A DNA stretch of 49,731 nucleotides from Nocardia donostiensis (GCF_002081715.1 NZ_MUKP01000036.1:1-49731); one strand, 5' to 3'; shown: positions 9,961 through 18,755, counted from the first letter of the stretch. The notes: a model not told the origin generated them from the sequence alone. A program made the numbers and translations.

Positions 9961-10872
9961 ATGGCTGAACCGATTTCGGTGACCGGCTTGGTTAAACGTT
10001 TCGGCCGGACCGTGGCCGTGGACGGGCTCGATCTCACTGTCGAGGCGGGCGAAGTACATGGTTTCCTAGGCCCGAACGGGGCAGGAAAGAGCACCACGAT
10101 CCGGATCCTGCTGGGGCTGCTCGAGGCCGACGCCGGCAGCGTGCAGTTGCTTGGCGGGGATCCGTGGCGGGACGCGACCACCCTGCACGAACGCCTGGCG
10201 TATGTACCCGGCGACGTCGTGCTTTGGCCGGGGCTGTCCGGCGGGGAGATCATCGATCTGCTGCTGCAAGTGCACGGGCGCGCCGACCATGCCAAGCGAG
10301 ACGAGATGATCGAACGTTTCGATCTGGATCCACGCACCAGAGCCCGCGCCTACTCGAAAGGCAACCGGCAGAAGGTGGCGCTGATCGCCGCCTTCGCCTC
10401 CGATGCCGATCTGCTGATACTGGATGAGCCCACTTCGGGCTTGGACCCCCTGATGGAAGCGGTGTTCCGCGATGTCGTCCGCGAACAGTGCCGTGACGGA
10501 CGCACTGTGCTGTTGTCCAGCCATGTGCTGTCCGAGGTCGACGCCCTCTGCGACCGCGTGACGATCATTCGGGACGGACGCACCGTGGACACTGGGCGTC
10601 TGGCCGAACTGCGGCGCCTGAGCACTACCGCCGTCCAGGCTCAAATATCCGGGCCCCCGGATGGTTTTGCCGAACTGCCCGGTGTGCACAGCGTCCGCTA
10701 CGAGGCAGACGCCTTGTCTTTCGACGTCGACAACGATGCGCTGGGTACGGTGCTGCGGCATCTCGACCTGCTCGGCGTGCGTAGCCTCACCAGTAGGCCG
10801 CCGACGTTGGAGGAGCTGTTCCTGCGGTACTACGACCGGAAGGCGACGTCCACCGTCGAGGTCGGCCGATGA
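9961..10872 (+). CDS. ABC exporter ATP-binding subunit (polyketide-antibiotic exporter type)
   Basis: A 303-residue nucleotide-binding subunit. Walker A GPNGAGKST is at about residues 38-46, a Q-loop-like region follows, the signature is the variant YSKGNRQKV in place of LSGGQ, Walker B is LLILDEPTSGLDP, and the switch His is in LLSSHVLSE. The C-terminal extension of about 80 residues is typical of DrrA-like exporters. The variant signature is characteristic of the actinobacterial group paired with twelve-helix 'exporter of polyketide antibiotics' permeases. Its stop overlaps the permease start (ATGA). Confidence 0.92.
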   Translation: MAEPISVTGLVKRFGRTVAVDGLDLTVEAGEVHGFLGPNGAGKSTTIRILLGLLEADAGSVQLLGGDPWRDATTLHERLAYVPGDVVLWPGLSGGEIIDLLLQVHGRADHAKRDEMIERFDLDPRTRARAYSKGNRQKVALIAAFASDADLLILDEPTSGLDPLMEAVFRDVVREQCRDGRTVLLSSHVLSEVDALCDRVTIIRDGRTVDTGRLAELRRLSTTAVQAQISGPPDGFAELPGVHSVRYEADALSFDVDNDALGTVLRHLDLLGVRSLTSRPPTLEELFLRYYDRKATSTVEVGR

Positions 10873-12467
10873 ACGCGATCAAGGGAACCCGTCCGCTGCT
10901 GCGGCTGGCACTGCGCCGTGAGCGCACCATCGCGCCGTGGTGGGTTCTGCTGCTCGCAGCGATGTCGCTGATCATGGTCGGCTACATCGAACGCGCGATG
11001 GGCACGCCGGAACTGATGGCCGAATACACCTCGATGATCAACCGCAACAGCTTCTTCCGCGCGCTCGGTGGCGCGTTCACCGTGCCCGATCTGGGATATA
11101 TGGCCGCCTGGCGGAGCGGGGGGTTCCTGTATCTGTTGAACGGCCTGGCCGCCATGCTGACCGTCATCCGATATACCCGTGCCGACGAAGAAACCGGCCG
11201 CACCGAATTACTTCGTGCTGGTGTGGTCAGTCGCTACGCCGGGTTGACCACAGCCGTGCTGGTGGCCGGCGGGGTCGCGCTCGCCGGGGGTGTGCTGCCT
11301 GCGCTGGCGCTGATCGCGAAGGGCCTTGACCCGGCCGGGTCCCTCGCCTACGGGCTCGCCATCGTCTCGGCCGGATGGGTGTTCGGCGCGTTCGCCGCGG
11401 TAGGTGTCCAGTTGGCCCGCAGCGCACGCACGGCCCGGAACATCAGTCTGTCCGTGCTCGGAATCGCTTATGTTCTCCGGTACGCCGGGGACGCGTCCGG
11501 ACAGTACTGGCTCAAGTACCTGTCGCCGCTCGGCTGGAGCCATCTGATGCTGCCGTACTTGGACAACCGCTGGTGGATGCTCACGGTGCCGGCCGTGGTC
11601 ACGGCCATCCTGCTCGCCGTGGCATATCGGCTCCTGAGCCACCGTGACCTCGGTGAGGGGTTCATTCCGGAGCGGCTCGGCCCCTCGACTGCACCGGGTC
11701 TGCACGGCCCGATCGGGTTGTCCTGGCGGCTGCACCGTGGCCTGCTGGTCTCCTGGGCGGCGGCGATGGCCTGCTTCGCTGTCGCCGCGAGTGGCGCCAT
11801 GACTCTGGTGGATCAACTGGAGGACACGCCGACGGAGCTGGCGACGAAACTGGTGGAAGGATTCGGCGGCAGCCCTGAAGCGACCTATATCGACAACGGT
11901 GTGTGGGCGCTCATCTTGATCGCCGCCTACGTTCTTGCGCTCTACCCGGTGTTGATGATCCAGCGGCTGCGCGCGGACGAGGCCAGCGGCCGCGTTGAGG
12001 TACTGCACGCTACGCCGATGACCCGGTTACGTTGGGCGGCGGGGCATCTGCTCGTCACCGCGCTCGGCACCGCCGCGCTGTTCGCGATCACCGGCCTGGT
12101 GTTCGGTGTGGGCTTCGCACTCGCCCACGGCGGACCCTCCGATATCCCCCGTCTTTTCGCAGGCGCACTGGGTACCATCCCCGCCGCCTGGCTCGTCGGG
12201 GCCGTCGCGATGCTCGGCTACGGTCTGCTGCCTCGTGCGGCTGTCGCCGCGTCGTGGATCGTCTGGATCGGGACAATCGTCCTCGGACGGATAGCGGGCC
12301 CGCTGTACGGGCGTTGGGGCGGAACACCGGTCGAACCGTTCCACTTCATCCCCAACACCGTCGCCGGAGACCCTTTCGATCCTGTCCCGGCCGTCACGAT
12401 GCTCGTACTGTCCGCGATCTGCGTCGGAGGCGGACTATTCGCCCTCCGGCGCCGTGATATGGGATAG
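10869..12467 (+). CDS. ABC exporter permease (polyketide-antibiotic exporter type)
   Basis: A 532-residue membrane protein with about twelve hydrophobic segments in two homologous halves (for example LLAAMSLIMVGYIERAMG, LAAMLTVIRYTRADEETGR and, in the second half, ALILIAAYVLALYPVLMIQRLRADEASGR; each half carries a R-ADE-(T/S)GR-(T/V)E motif). This repeat is the mark of the TnrB-like permease family. The start overlaps the ATPase stop, so the two subunits are translated together. It presumably exports a hydrophobic antibiotic or lipid; the substrate cannot be read from sequence. Confidence 0.9.
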   Translation: MNAIKGTRPLLRLALRRERTIAPWWVLLLAAMSLIMVGYIERAMGTPELMAEYTSMINRNSFFRALGGAFTVPDLGYMAAWRSGGFLYLLNGLAAMLTVIRYTRADEETGRTELLRAGVVSRYAGLTTAVLVAGGVALAGGVLPALALIAKGLDPAGSLAYGLAIVSAGWVFGAFAAVGVQLARSARTARNISLSVLGIAYVLRYAGDASGQYWLKYLSPLGWSHLMLPYLDNRWWMLTVPAVVTAILLAVAYRLLSHRDLGEGFIPERLGPSTAPGLHGPIGLSWRLHRGLLVSWAAAMACFAVAASGAMTLVDQLEDTPTELATKLVEGFGGSPEATYIDNGVWALILIAAYVLALYPVLMIQRLRADEASGRVEVLHATPMTRLRWAAGHLLVTALGTAALFAITGLVFGVGFALAHGGPSDIPRLFAGALGTIPAAWLVGAVAMLGYGLLPRAAVAASWIVWIGTIVLGRIAGPLYGRWGGTPVEPFHFIPNTVAGDPFDPVPAVTMLVLSAICVGGGLFALRRRDMG

Positions 12468-12512
12468 CGCGGTCGGGAGATACCCGGTTCTCCTTCGGGT
12501 GCAGCTCTCGGG

Positions 12513-13139
12513 TCAGAGCCAGGTGTCCAGCGTGGTGGTGGTGAGGAAGTGGTCGAGGTCGGCGCGCCAGGGGGCTGGGGTGGTTTTTTCCGGCTCGATG
12601 GCGGTGTATTGGCCGCGGTAGAACAACAGCGGCCGACCGGAGGTGGTCGATTCCGACAGGGCAAGTACTCGGCCGATCACGATGTAGTGGTCGCCGCCGT
12701 CGACGACGCGGTCCACCGTGCACTGGATGGTGGCCAGGGCGTTGTCCAGGAGCGGGAGGTTCAGGTCCGAGGTGTGCCAGTCGACGCCGGCGAACTTGTC
12801 GGGTTCGCGGGAGCCGAAGCGGGCGCAGACGGGTTGCTGTTCCTCGGCGAGGACGTTGACGGCGAAACGGCCGTTGCGTTCGATTGCGGCCCAGGAACGA
12901 GAACCCTTGGTAGGGCAGAAGAGGACCAGCGGCGGGTCAAGGGACAGGGCGGCGAACGATTGGCAGGCGAAGCCGATGGGGGCCTGTTCGTCGTCGAAGG
13001 TGGTGATGACGGTGATGCCGGTGCAGAACTGGCCCAGCACGTTGCGGAACTGCCGCCCATCGATCTCGGGGTAGTCCACCTGCTCCACCTGTTCGGTCTG
13101 CTGCGGATCCGCCGGTTCGGCTGCTGCCGTCACGTTCAT
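12513..13139 (-). CDS. hsaB: Flavin reductase HsaB (3-HSA hydroxylase reductase component)
   Basis: A 208-residue flavin reductase of the HpaC-like family. It supplies reduced FMN to HsaA for 4-hydroxylation of 3-HSA in steroid degradation. The core FRNVLGQFCTGITVITT, PIGFACQSFAALSLDPPLVLFCP and RFAVNVLAEEQ match the FMN-binding split-barrel fold; GGDHYIVIGRV is the conserved late strand. It is the last gene of the hsaA-hsaD-hsaC-hsaB block; a 78-base gap separates it from hsaC. Its 5' 25 residues are acidic and variable. Synteny with Rv3567c supports the assignment. Confidence 0.93.
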   Translation of the reverse strand: MNVTAAAEPADPQQTEQVEQVDYPEIDGRQFRNVLGQFCTGITVITTFDDEQAPIGFACQSFAALSLDPPLVLFCPTKGSRSWAAIERNGRFAVNVLAEEQQPVCARFGSREPDKFAGVDWHTSDLNLPLLDNALATIQCTVDRVVDGGDHYIVIGRVLALSESTTSGRPLLFYRGQYTAIEPEKTTPAPWRADLDHFLTTTTLDTWL

Positions 13140-13217
13140 CCCCGTCCTCGGTTGTTTTCGCCCTGTCTCGGCCGGTGGCGGCCGGTTCCGCGACCGCCAC
13201 CGTTGTCACTACTGTCG

Positions 13218-14117
13218 TTACTTCATGCCGACGCTGAAGTCGTGGCCCCACAGACTCACCGCGGTAGATTCCCGCGCGATCCAGCTATGGTCGTCGACTT
13301 CCAAACCCTCACAGCCGAATTCGACATCGAACCCGCCGGGTGTCTTCATGTAGAACGACAGCATTTTGTCGTTGACATGCCTGCCCAGGGTGGCCGACAT
13401 CTTGACCTTCTTGCGCTGCGCCCGGTCCAGGCACAGGCCCACATCGTCGGCGTTTTCCACCTCGATCATCAGGTGCACGATGCCGCTGGGGGTAGGCATC
13501 GGCAGGAACGCCAGCGAATGATGCCGTGGGTTGCAGCCGAAGAAACGCAGCCAGGCGGGTTCGCCGTCGGCGGGGCGGCCCACCATCTGCGGCGGCATCC
13601 GCATCGAGTCGCGCAGCCGGAAGCCGAGCACGTCGCGGTAGAACTCGAGCGCCGCCTGGTCGTCGGAGGTGCTGAGCACGACATGGCCGAGACCCTGTTC
13701 CTCGGTGACGAAGCGGTGCCCGTACGGGCTGACCACCCGGCGATGCTGCAACGCGACACCGTGGAACGCCTCGAGCACATTGCCGGAGGGGTCTTCGAAA
13801 CGGATGAGTTCGTAGACGCTGCGGTCGGCTTTCTCCTCGGCGGAGCCCTCCTTGTAGGACACGCCTGCTTTGTCCAGCCGGTCCCTGATGTCCTGCAGCT
13901 CTTCGGCATTGGCGGTTTCCCACCCGGAAACCAGCAGCCGGTCCTTGTCGCCGGGCACGATGACCAGTCGCGCCGGGAATTCGTCCATGCGCAGGTAGAG
14001 GGAGTCCGGGTCACTGCCCTTGCCCTCGACCATGCCGAGCACTTTGAGGCCGTATTCGCGCCAGGCCGCCATATCGGTGGCCTCGATACGCAGATAGCCG
14101 AGCGATCGAATGCCCAT
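13218..14117 (-). CDS. hsaC: Extradiol dioxygenase HsaC (steroid A-ring cleavage)
   Basis: A 299-residue two-domain vicinal-oxygen-chelate protein starting MGIRSLGYLRIEA. It cleaves the catechol 3,4-DHSA by meta fission. The iron ligands of the family are present: His in GHVVLST, His in HHSLAF, and Glu in GGFDVEFG near the C-terminus; the Tyr of SFYMKTPGG precedes the last ligand. It sits directly downstream of hsaD (3 bases between) and upstream of hsaB. The ring-cleavage product is the substrate of HsaD. Confidence 0.95.
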   Translation of the reverse strand: MGIRSLGYLRIEATDMAAWREYGLKVLGMVEGKGSDPDSLYLRMDEFPARLVIVPGDKDRLLVSGWETANAEELQDIRDRLDKAGVSYKEGSAEEKADRSVYELIRFEDPSGNVLEAFHGVALQHRRVVSPYGHRFVTEEQGLGHVVLSTSDDQAALEFYRDVLGFRLRDSMRMPPQMVGRPADGEPAWLRFFGCNPRHHSLAFLPMPTPSGIVHLMIEVENADDVGLCLDRAQRKKVKMSATLGRHVNDKMLSFYMKTPGGFDVEFGCEGLEVDDHSWIARESTAVSLWGHDFSVGMK

Positions 14118-14120
14118 GAT

Positions 14121-15005
14121 CTATTTCTCCTGTTTACCGACGCCGGACAGGAAGTCCGTTGCCAGTCGGTTGAATTCGGCGAATTTCTCCAGCTGCGCCC
14201 AGTGCCCGCAGCCACCGAAGACGTGCAGTTGCGCGCGCGGGATGGTTTTGATGGCGACCAGCGCGCCGTCGAGCGGGTTGACCCGGTCTTCGCGGCCCCA
14301 GATCAACAGCACCGGCTGACGCAGTTTGTATGCCTCGCGCCAGAGCATGCCTTTTTCGAAATCACCGCTGGCGAACGATTTGCCCATGGCGCGGGTCGCG
14401 GCGAGCGATTCGGGGGTGTTGGCGGAGGCGAAGCGTTCCTCGAGGAGTTCTTCGGTGACGAGTTTCTGGTCGAACACCATGATCCGCAGGAAGGCTTCGA
14501 GGTTGTCCCGTGTCGGTTCCATATTGAACTTCGACAGCAGTTTGACGCCCTCGGTGGGGTCCGGCGCGAACAGGTTCGTGCTCAAACCGCCCGGCCCCAT
14601 CAGCACCAGCTTGCCCGCGCGGTCGGGGTAGTCCAACGCGAACCGCACTGCCGCGCCGCCGCCGAGGGAATTCCCGAGCAGATGCACCCGTTCGGTGATG
14701 TTCAGGGTGTCGAGCAGGTCTTTGAGTGCCGAGGAGCTGTGCACGAAATACTGCGGGTGCTCGGTCGGCTTGTCCGACTGGCCGAAACCGGGCTGGTCGA
14801 CGGCGAGCACATGGAAATCGCGCGCCAGCACCGGGATGTTGCGGGAGAAATTCGACCAGGACGAAGCACCGGGTCCGCCGCCGTGCAGCAGCACGATCGT
14901 CGGGCCGTTACCGACACCGGCCTCGTGGTAGTGCAGTTTCAGGTCCGGGCGGACCTGCGCGAACCGGGATGTCGATTCGTAGGTGATCTCTGAAGTGGCA
15001 GTCAC
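14121..15005 (-). CDS. hsaD: Meta-cleavage product hydrolase HsaD
   Basis: A 294-residue alpha/beta hydrolase from GTG at 15005, seven bases after the hsaA stop. It hydrolyses 4,9-DSHA into HHD and the HIP-type propionate that FadD3 activates. The oxyanion-hole LLHGGGPGAS, nucleophile Ser113 in LGNSLGGG, acid Asp in WGREDRVNP and base His in GCGHWAQLE form the triad. Longer upstream in-frame starts run back into hsaA and give sequence that does not belong to the family, so they are rejected. Length is close to the roughly 290 residues of M. tuberculosis HsaD. Confidence 0.95.
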   Translation of the reverse strand: MTATSEITYESTSRFAQVRPDLKLHYHEAGVGNGPTIVLLHGGGPGASSWSNFSRNIPVLARDFHVLAVDQPGFGQSDKPTEHPQYFVHSSSALKDLLDTLNITERVHLLGNSLGGGAAVRFALDYPDRAGKLVLMGPGGLSTNLFAPDPTEGVKLLSKFNMEPTRDNLEAFLRIMVFDQKLVTEELLEERFASANTPESLAATRAMGKSFASGDFEKGMLWREAYKLRQPVLLIWGREDRVNPLDGALVAIKTIPRAQLHVFGGCGHWAQLEKFAEFNRLATDFLSGVGKQEK

Positions 15006-15012
15006 TGTCGCA

Positions 15013-16176
15013 TCACACCATCGTGTCGTTGACGGGCAGGCCGAATTCGCCGGTGCCGAACATCTGGTAGGCGCGTTCGGGGTCGTTGGCGGCGTGCACG
15101 CGGCCTGCGTGCGCGTCGCGCCAGAACCGCTGCAGTGGAGTGCCGTTGGCGAGCGCGGTCGCGCCAGAGCTCTCGAACAGTTTATCGATCGAGGCGATGG
15201 AACGGCCGGTGGCGCGCACCTGGTCGCGGCGGGCGCGCAGCCGCAGCTCGAATGGGATCTCCTCACCGGCCAACAGGAGTGCGTATTCGTCGGCCACATT
15301 GCCCGACAGCTGTCGCCAGGCGGCGTCGATATCGCTGGACGCCTCGGCGACCCGGACCTTCGAGAATGGGTCTTCCTTGGCTTTTTCCCCGGCGTAGGCG
15401 GCGCGCACCCGCTTGCCCTGGTGTTCGACGTGCGCGGCGTATGCGCCGTAGGCCATGCCGACGATCGGGGCGGAGATGGTGGTGGGGTGGATTGTGCCCC
15501 AGGGCATTTTGTACACCGGGTCCGGGTTCTGCTCCAGGCCGGGCGATTTCAGCTCATTCATCGTCTTGAAGCTGAGGAACCGGTGGCGGGGCACGAAAAC
15601 GTCCTCCACCACAACGGTGTTGGAGCCGGTGCCGCGCAGACCGACGACGTTCCACACGTCGTCGATTCGGTAGTCTGAGCGCGGGATCAGGAAGCTGCCG
15701 AAGTCGACCGGCCTGCCGTCCTTGATCACCGGCCCGCCGACGACCACCCAGCTGGCGTGATCGCAGCCGGACGACCAGGCCCACGAGCCCTTGACGGTGT
15801 ACCCGCCGTCTACGACAGTGCCCGCACCCATGGGGGCGTAGGAGGAGGAGATGCGGACGTCGGTGTCCTCGCCCCATACGTCTTCCTGGGCCTGCTGGTC
15901 GAACAACGCCAGGTGCCAGTTGTGCACGCCGATGATGCCCGCGACCCAGCCGGTGGAACCGCATGCGCTGGCGATCTTGCGGACGGTGTCGTAGAAGACG
16001 ACCGGATCGGCGGCGTGGCCGCCCCACTGCTTGGGTTGCAGTAGCCGGAAGAAGCCCGTCTCCTGCAACGCCTTCATCGATTCGTCGGGGATGCGCCGCA
16101 GGTCCTCGGCCTCCTGCGCGCGCTCGCGCAGCGTCGGCAACAGCGCTTCGATCCGCTCGGTCACTTCTTGCGTCAT
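15013..16176 (-). CDS. hsaA: 3-HSA 4-monooxygenase oxygenase component HsaA
   Basis: A 387-residue flavin-dependent monooxygenase with the acyl-CoA-dehydrogenase fold, starting MTQEVTERIEALLPTLRER. It hydroxylates 3-HSA using reduced flavin from HsaB. GFFRLLQPKQWGG, ACGSTGWVAGIIGVHNWHLALF, GSWAWSSGCDHASWVVVGG and NVVGLRGTGSNTVVVEDVFVP are diagnostic. The ATG at 16176 has AGGAG 11 bases upstream; the in-frame extension to 16437 overlaps the promoter and is rejected. First gene of the hsaADCB block, divergent from kshA. Confidence 0.95.
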   Translation of the reverse strand: MTQEVTERIEALLPTLRERAQEAEDLRRIPDESMKALQETGFFRLLQPKQWGGHAADPVVFYDTVRKIASACGSTGWVAGIIGVHNWHLALFDQQAQEDVWGEDTDVRISSSYAPMGAGTVVDGGYTVKGSWAWSSGCDHASWVVVGGPVIKDGRPVDFGSFLIPRSDYRIDDVWNVVGLRGTGSNTVVVEDVFVPRHRFLSFKTMNELKSPGLEQNPDPVYKMPWGTIHPTTISAPIVGMAYGAYAAHVEHQGKRVRAAYAGEKAKEDPFSKVRVAEASSDIDAAWRQLSGNVADEYALLLAGEEIPFELRLRARRDQVRATGRSIASIDKLFESSGATALANGTPLQRFWRDAHAGRVHAANDPERAYQMFGTGEFGLPVNDTMV

Positions 16177-16233
16177 CTTGGGGACCCGCTCCTGCCTGGT
16201 CGTTGGTAACCGGTAGTCATTTGCTTCTGAGAT

Positions 16234-16247
16234 TAGAACAGGTTCTT
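16234..16247. promoter_or_regulatory. KstR-like operator, hsaA side
   Basis: The sequence tagaacaggttctt fits the published KstR consensus TNNAACNNGTTNNA except for the last base (T instead of A). It lies 58 bases upstream of the hsaA start in the divergent hsaA/kshA region, placing it to control the hsaADCB block. Confidence 0.75.
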
Positions 16248-16335
16248 GTTTATGTCGAGAACCGAAGCCGGCTCGCCGCAATAGGTAGCCCACGCTGGAA
16301 GTGGGCCGAATCGCTGGCGTGAAGCGCCGCCATTT

Positions 16336-16349
16336 TGTAACGTGTTCTA
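16336..16349. promoter_or_regulatory. KstR-like operator, kshA side
   Basis: The sequence tgtaacgtgttcta matches TNNAACNNGTTNNA at every fixed position. It lies 23 bases before the kshA start, and a strong AGGAGGAGG ribosome site follows it. De-repression by a steroid CoA thioester acting on KstR is the known mode; kstR itself is not in this window. Confidence 0.85.
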
Positions 16350-16372
16350 GTACATAAGGAGGAGGAATCGCG

Positions 16373-17593
16373 ATGGCAGTAACCCCCAAGGGGAGCGGTG
16401 CGAAGGTCCGGGAGCTCGATGTCGGCACCACCCCCACCCGCTACGCGCGGGGATGGCATTGCCTGGGTTTGGCCAAGTCTTTCCGAGACGGCAAGCCGCA
16501 CTCGGTGCATGCTTTCGGCACCAAGCTCGTCGTCTGGGCCGACAGCAACGACGACCTGCATGTACTCGACGCATACTGCCGGCATATGGGCGGTGACCTG
16601 AGCATGGGCGAGGTCAAGGGCGACGATATCGCCTGCCCGTTCCACGACTGGCGCTGGGGCGCCAACGGTAAATGCACCTCGATTCCGTACGCGCGCCGGG
16701 TGCCGCCACTGGCCAGGACCAGGAAATGGACCACGCTGGAACGTAACGGGCAGCTGTTCGTCTGGCACGACCACGAGCGCAACGAACCGCCCGAAGAGGT
16801 CACCATCCCCTATATCGAGGGTCCCTACACCGACGCCGACGGCACGTCCACCGAGGAACTCGACAGCGGCTGGACGGACTGGACCTGGAACTCGTTGCTG
16901 ATCGAAGGCGCCAACTGCCGCGAGATCATCGACAACGTGGTGGACATGGCCCACTTCTTCTACATCCACTACGCCTTCCCGACCTATTTCAAGAACGTGT
17001 TCGAAGGCCATGTGGCGACCCAGTTCCTGGAAACCAAGGGCCGCCCTGATGTCGGTGTGGCGGCCAAGTACGGCGGGGACAATCTGCTGAAATCGGAAGC
17101 GTCCTATTTCGGCCCCTCGTACATGATCAACCCGTTGGTCAATATCTACGGCGGGTACGAGATCAAGGTGGTGCTGATCAACTGCCACTACCCCGTCACC
17201 CAGGACTCGTTCATGCTGCAGTGGGGCCTGACCGTCGAGAAGCCCAAGGGTATCGACGACAAGACCGCCGAGAAACTCGCCAAGAGCATGACTCAATTCT
17301 TCGGCGACGGGTTCCTGCAGGACGTGGAGATCTGGAAGCACAAGTCCAAGGTCGAAAACCCGCTGCTGTGCGAGGAGGACGGCCCGGTCTACCAGCTGCG
17401 CCGCTGGTACGAGCAGTTCTACGTCGACGTCGCCGATGTCACCGAGAAGATGACGCAGCGCTTCGAGTTCGAGGTCGACACCACCAAGGCCAACGAAGCC
17501 TGGGAGGCCGAGGTCGAGGAGAACCTGCGGCGTAAACGGGAGGCTGAGCAAGCCGAGGAAGCCGGGGCCCAGCAGGCGGAGGCGGGTGTCTGA
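16373..17593 (+). CDS. kshA: 3-ketosteroid 9-alpha-hydroxylase oxygenase KshA
   Basis: A 406-residue Rieske non-haem iron oxygenase that 9-alpha-hydroxylates 3-ketosteroids (as free acid or CoA thioester), opening ring B. The Rieske ligands are Cys69/His71 (YCRHMGGDL) and Cys88/His91 (CPFHDW). The mononuclear iron site is N188-V-V-D191-M-A-H194-F-F-Y-I-H199. GVEKPKG-like and KSMTQFFGDGFLQDVEIWKHK parts fit KshA. The C-terminal 30 residues are Glu/Ala-rich and probably disordered. Its reductase partner KshB is not in the window. The stop overlaps the start of the next gene by one base. Confidence 0.96.
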   Translation: MAVTPKGSGAKVRELDVGTTPTRYARGWHCLGLAKSFRDGKPHSVHAFGTKLVVWADSNDDLHVLDAYCRHMGGDLSMGEVKGDDIACPFHDWRWGANGKCTSIPYARRVPPLARTRKWTTLERNGQLFVWHDHERNEPPEEVTIPYIEGPYTDADGTSTEELDSGWTDWTWNSLLIEGANCREIIDNVVDMAHFFYIHYAFPTYFKNVFEGHVATQFLETKGRPDVGVAAKYGGDNLLKSEASYFGPSYMINPLVNIYGGYEIKVVLINCHYPVTQDSFMLQWGLTVEKPKGIDDKTAEKLAKSMTQFFGDGFLQDVEIWKHKSKVENPLLCEEDGPVYQLRRWYEQFYVDVADVTEKMTQRFEFEVDTTKANEAWEAEVEENLRRKREAEQAEEAGAQQAEAGV

Positions 17594-17922
17594 TGCCCAC
17601 ATGGGCGAAAGCACCCGACTTCGCCGACCAGCCGGCTCGGCGAGCGCAGGTGCAGGCCCAGACGGTGGTCGACCGGCAACGGTATCTGGAAGAGGGACTG
17701 ACACCGCTGCGGTGTCAGTCCTGCCAGGCCGAGGTGCTGGTGCGCAAGAGCAGCGCGCGGCAGACCTCGGTGCAGTGGACCGAGAACCCCGCCGCCCGCT
17801 GCCCGGTGTTCGCCGAACTCGGTGCCAAAGGCAACGGGCCGGGTAAGCCCGATACCTGCGAGAACCTGCAGCGGACCATCAAATGGGCCGTAGACGAAGG
17901 TGTCGTTCCGGTCCCTGAGTAG
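17593..17922 (+). CDS. Four-cysteine protein of unknown function, coupled to kshA
   Basis: A 109-residue protein (MPTWAKAPDFADQPARRAQ). Its start overlaps the kshA stop (TGATG), so it is translated from the same message. Residues 41 and 44 form a CxxC (RCQSCQAEV); further cysteines follow in RCPVF and DTCENL, giving a likely metal-binding or redox ribbon. In M. tuberculosis a gene of unknown function, Rv3527, also follows kshA (Rv3526) and belongs to the cholesterol-induced set; whether the two are orthologous was not tested. No reaction can be assigned; a role as helper of KshA is an inference from the coupling. Confidence 0.82.
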   Translation: MPTWAKAPDFADQPARRAQVQAQTVVDRQRYLEEGLTPLRCQSCQAEVLVRKSSARQTSVQWTENPAARCPVFAELGAKGNGPGKPDTCENLQRTIKWAVDEGVVPVPE

Positions 17923-18008
17923 CGGCGTTCCGCACCGGTCACCCGACGGCCGGTCTGTTCGTCCGGTACGGGACCGCCTGTGCTCGGCAGGCACGAACCG
18001 GGTAGCGG

Positions 18009-18755
18009 TCAGCTGAAAGGCGTGCGCGGCGGTTCTTGTCGTTGGCCGTCGAGGTAGATGTCCACCTTCTCGTTGTAGAAGCAGGCGAGGCCCGCGATCT
18101 TCTGGCTTTCCGGGAGCGGGGTGCGGTAGATCCAGACGATATCCGGATGAAGGTTGCCGTTGATGCGTGCGTTCCAGTAGTCGGCGGTGCCCTTGTACGG
18201 GCAGTGGGTGTGGGTTTCCGACGGTTCGAGCAGATCGGTGCGGACGTCGGTGAGCGGCAGGTAATAGCGCGCGGGCAGTCCGGTTTCGAAGAGGATGCGC
18301 GGGGAGTGGGAGTCGGCGACGGACACGCCGTCGATCTCGACGCGGATGTGGCGTGAACTGGCGAGGATGTCGACCCGCGAATACGGGCTGCGCGGGTGAA
18401 CGTAGACGGGTTCGTCTTCCTCGAACCATTCGTCCATCGCGTTCCAGTCCAGCCGCACCAGATCGTCGAGACCGGGAACAGGGGAGTCGTGGTAGCGCAG
18501 CGCGGCGCCACGCGCACTGTGTCCGTCGATGATCACGTCATATCCGGTGGCTTCACCCAGTTCCGCGGAGTGCCGGGTCGTGCCGTTGGGTTCGAGCTTG
18601 GCCCGCATATCGGCCAGGGGGACATAATAGGTCGGGTAGTAGGGGTTTTCCCATACCAGCTCGGGCCGTAATGTGTCGGCGACCAGCCGCCCGTCCAGAT
18701 AGACCCGCACGCGCTTCGGACTGGTCTCGACCCGCACCCGCTCGTTTCCGGTCAT
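18009..18755 (-). CDS. Tandem DUF427-domain protein
   Basis: A 248-residue protein starting MTGNERVRVETSPKRVRVYL. It carries two copies of the DUF427 unit: an N-terminal one (VRVYLDGRLVADT, WENPYYPTYYVPLADM) and a C-terminal one (VEIDGVSVADSHSPRILFETGLPARYYLPLTDV, CPYKGTADYWNARING, IVWIYRTPLPE, GLACFYNEKVDIYLDG). This is a small beta-barrel family of unknown function common in Mycobacteriales. A GTG at 18779 is a possible longer start. It is oriented against kshA, convergent with the Cys protein. Confidence 0.88.
   Translation of the reverse strand: MTGNERVRVETSPKRVRVYLDGRLVADTLRPELVWENPYYPTYYVPLADMRAKLEPNGTTRHSAELGEATGYDVIIDGHSARGAALRYHDSPVPGLDDLVRLDWNAMDEWFEEDEPVYVHPRSPYSRVDILASSRHIRVEIDGVSVADSHSPRILFETGLPARYYLPLTDVRTDLLEPSETHTHCPYKGTADYWNARINGNLHPDIVWIYRTPLPESQKIAGLACFYNEKVDIYLDGQRQEPPRTPFS

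Noticed and set aside
12549..14993. 814-residue plus-strand ORF opposite hsaB-hsaC-hsaD
   Set aside because: It runs antisense to three well-supported enzymes; its composition (His, Gln, Val, Asp-rich) is that of shadow ORFs in GC-rich DNA and it shows no domain.
16250..17704. 484-residue minus-strand ORF opposite kshA
   Set aside because: Overlaps the complete kshA on the other strand and the KstR site; no family-like sequence.
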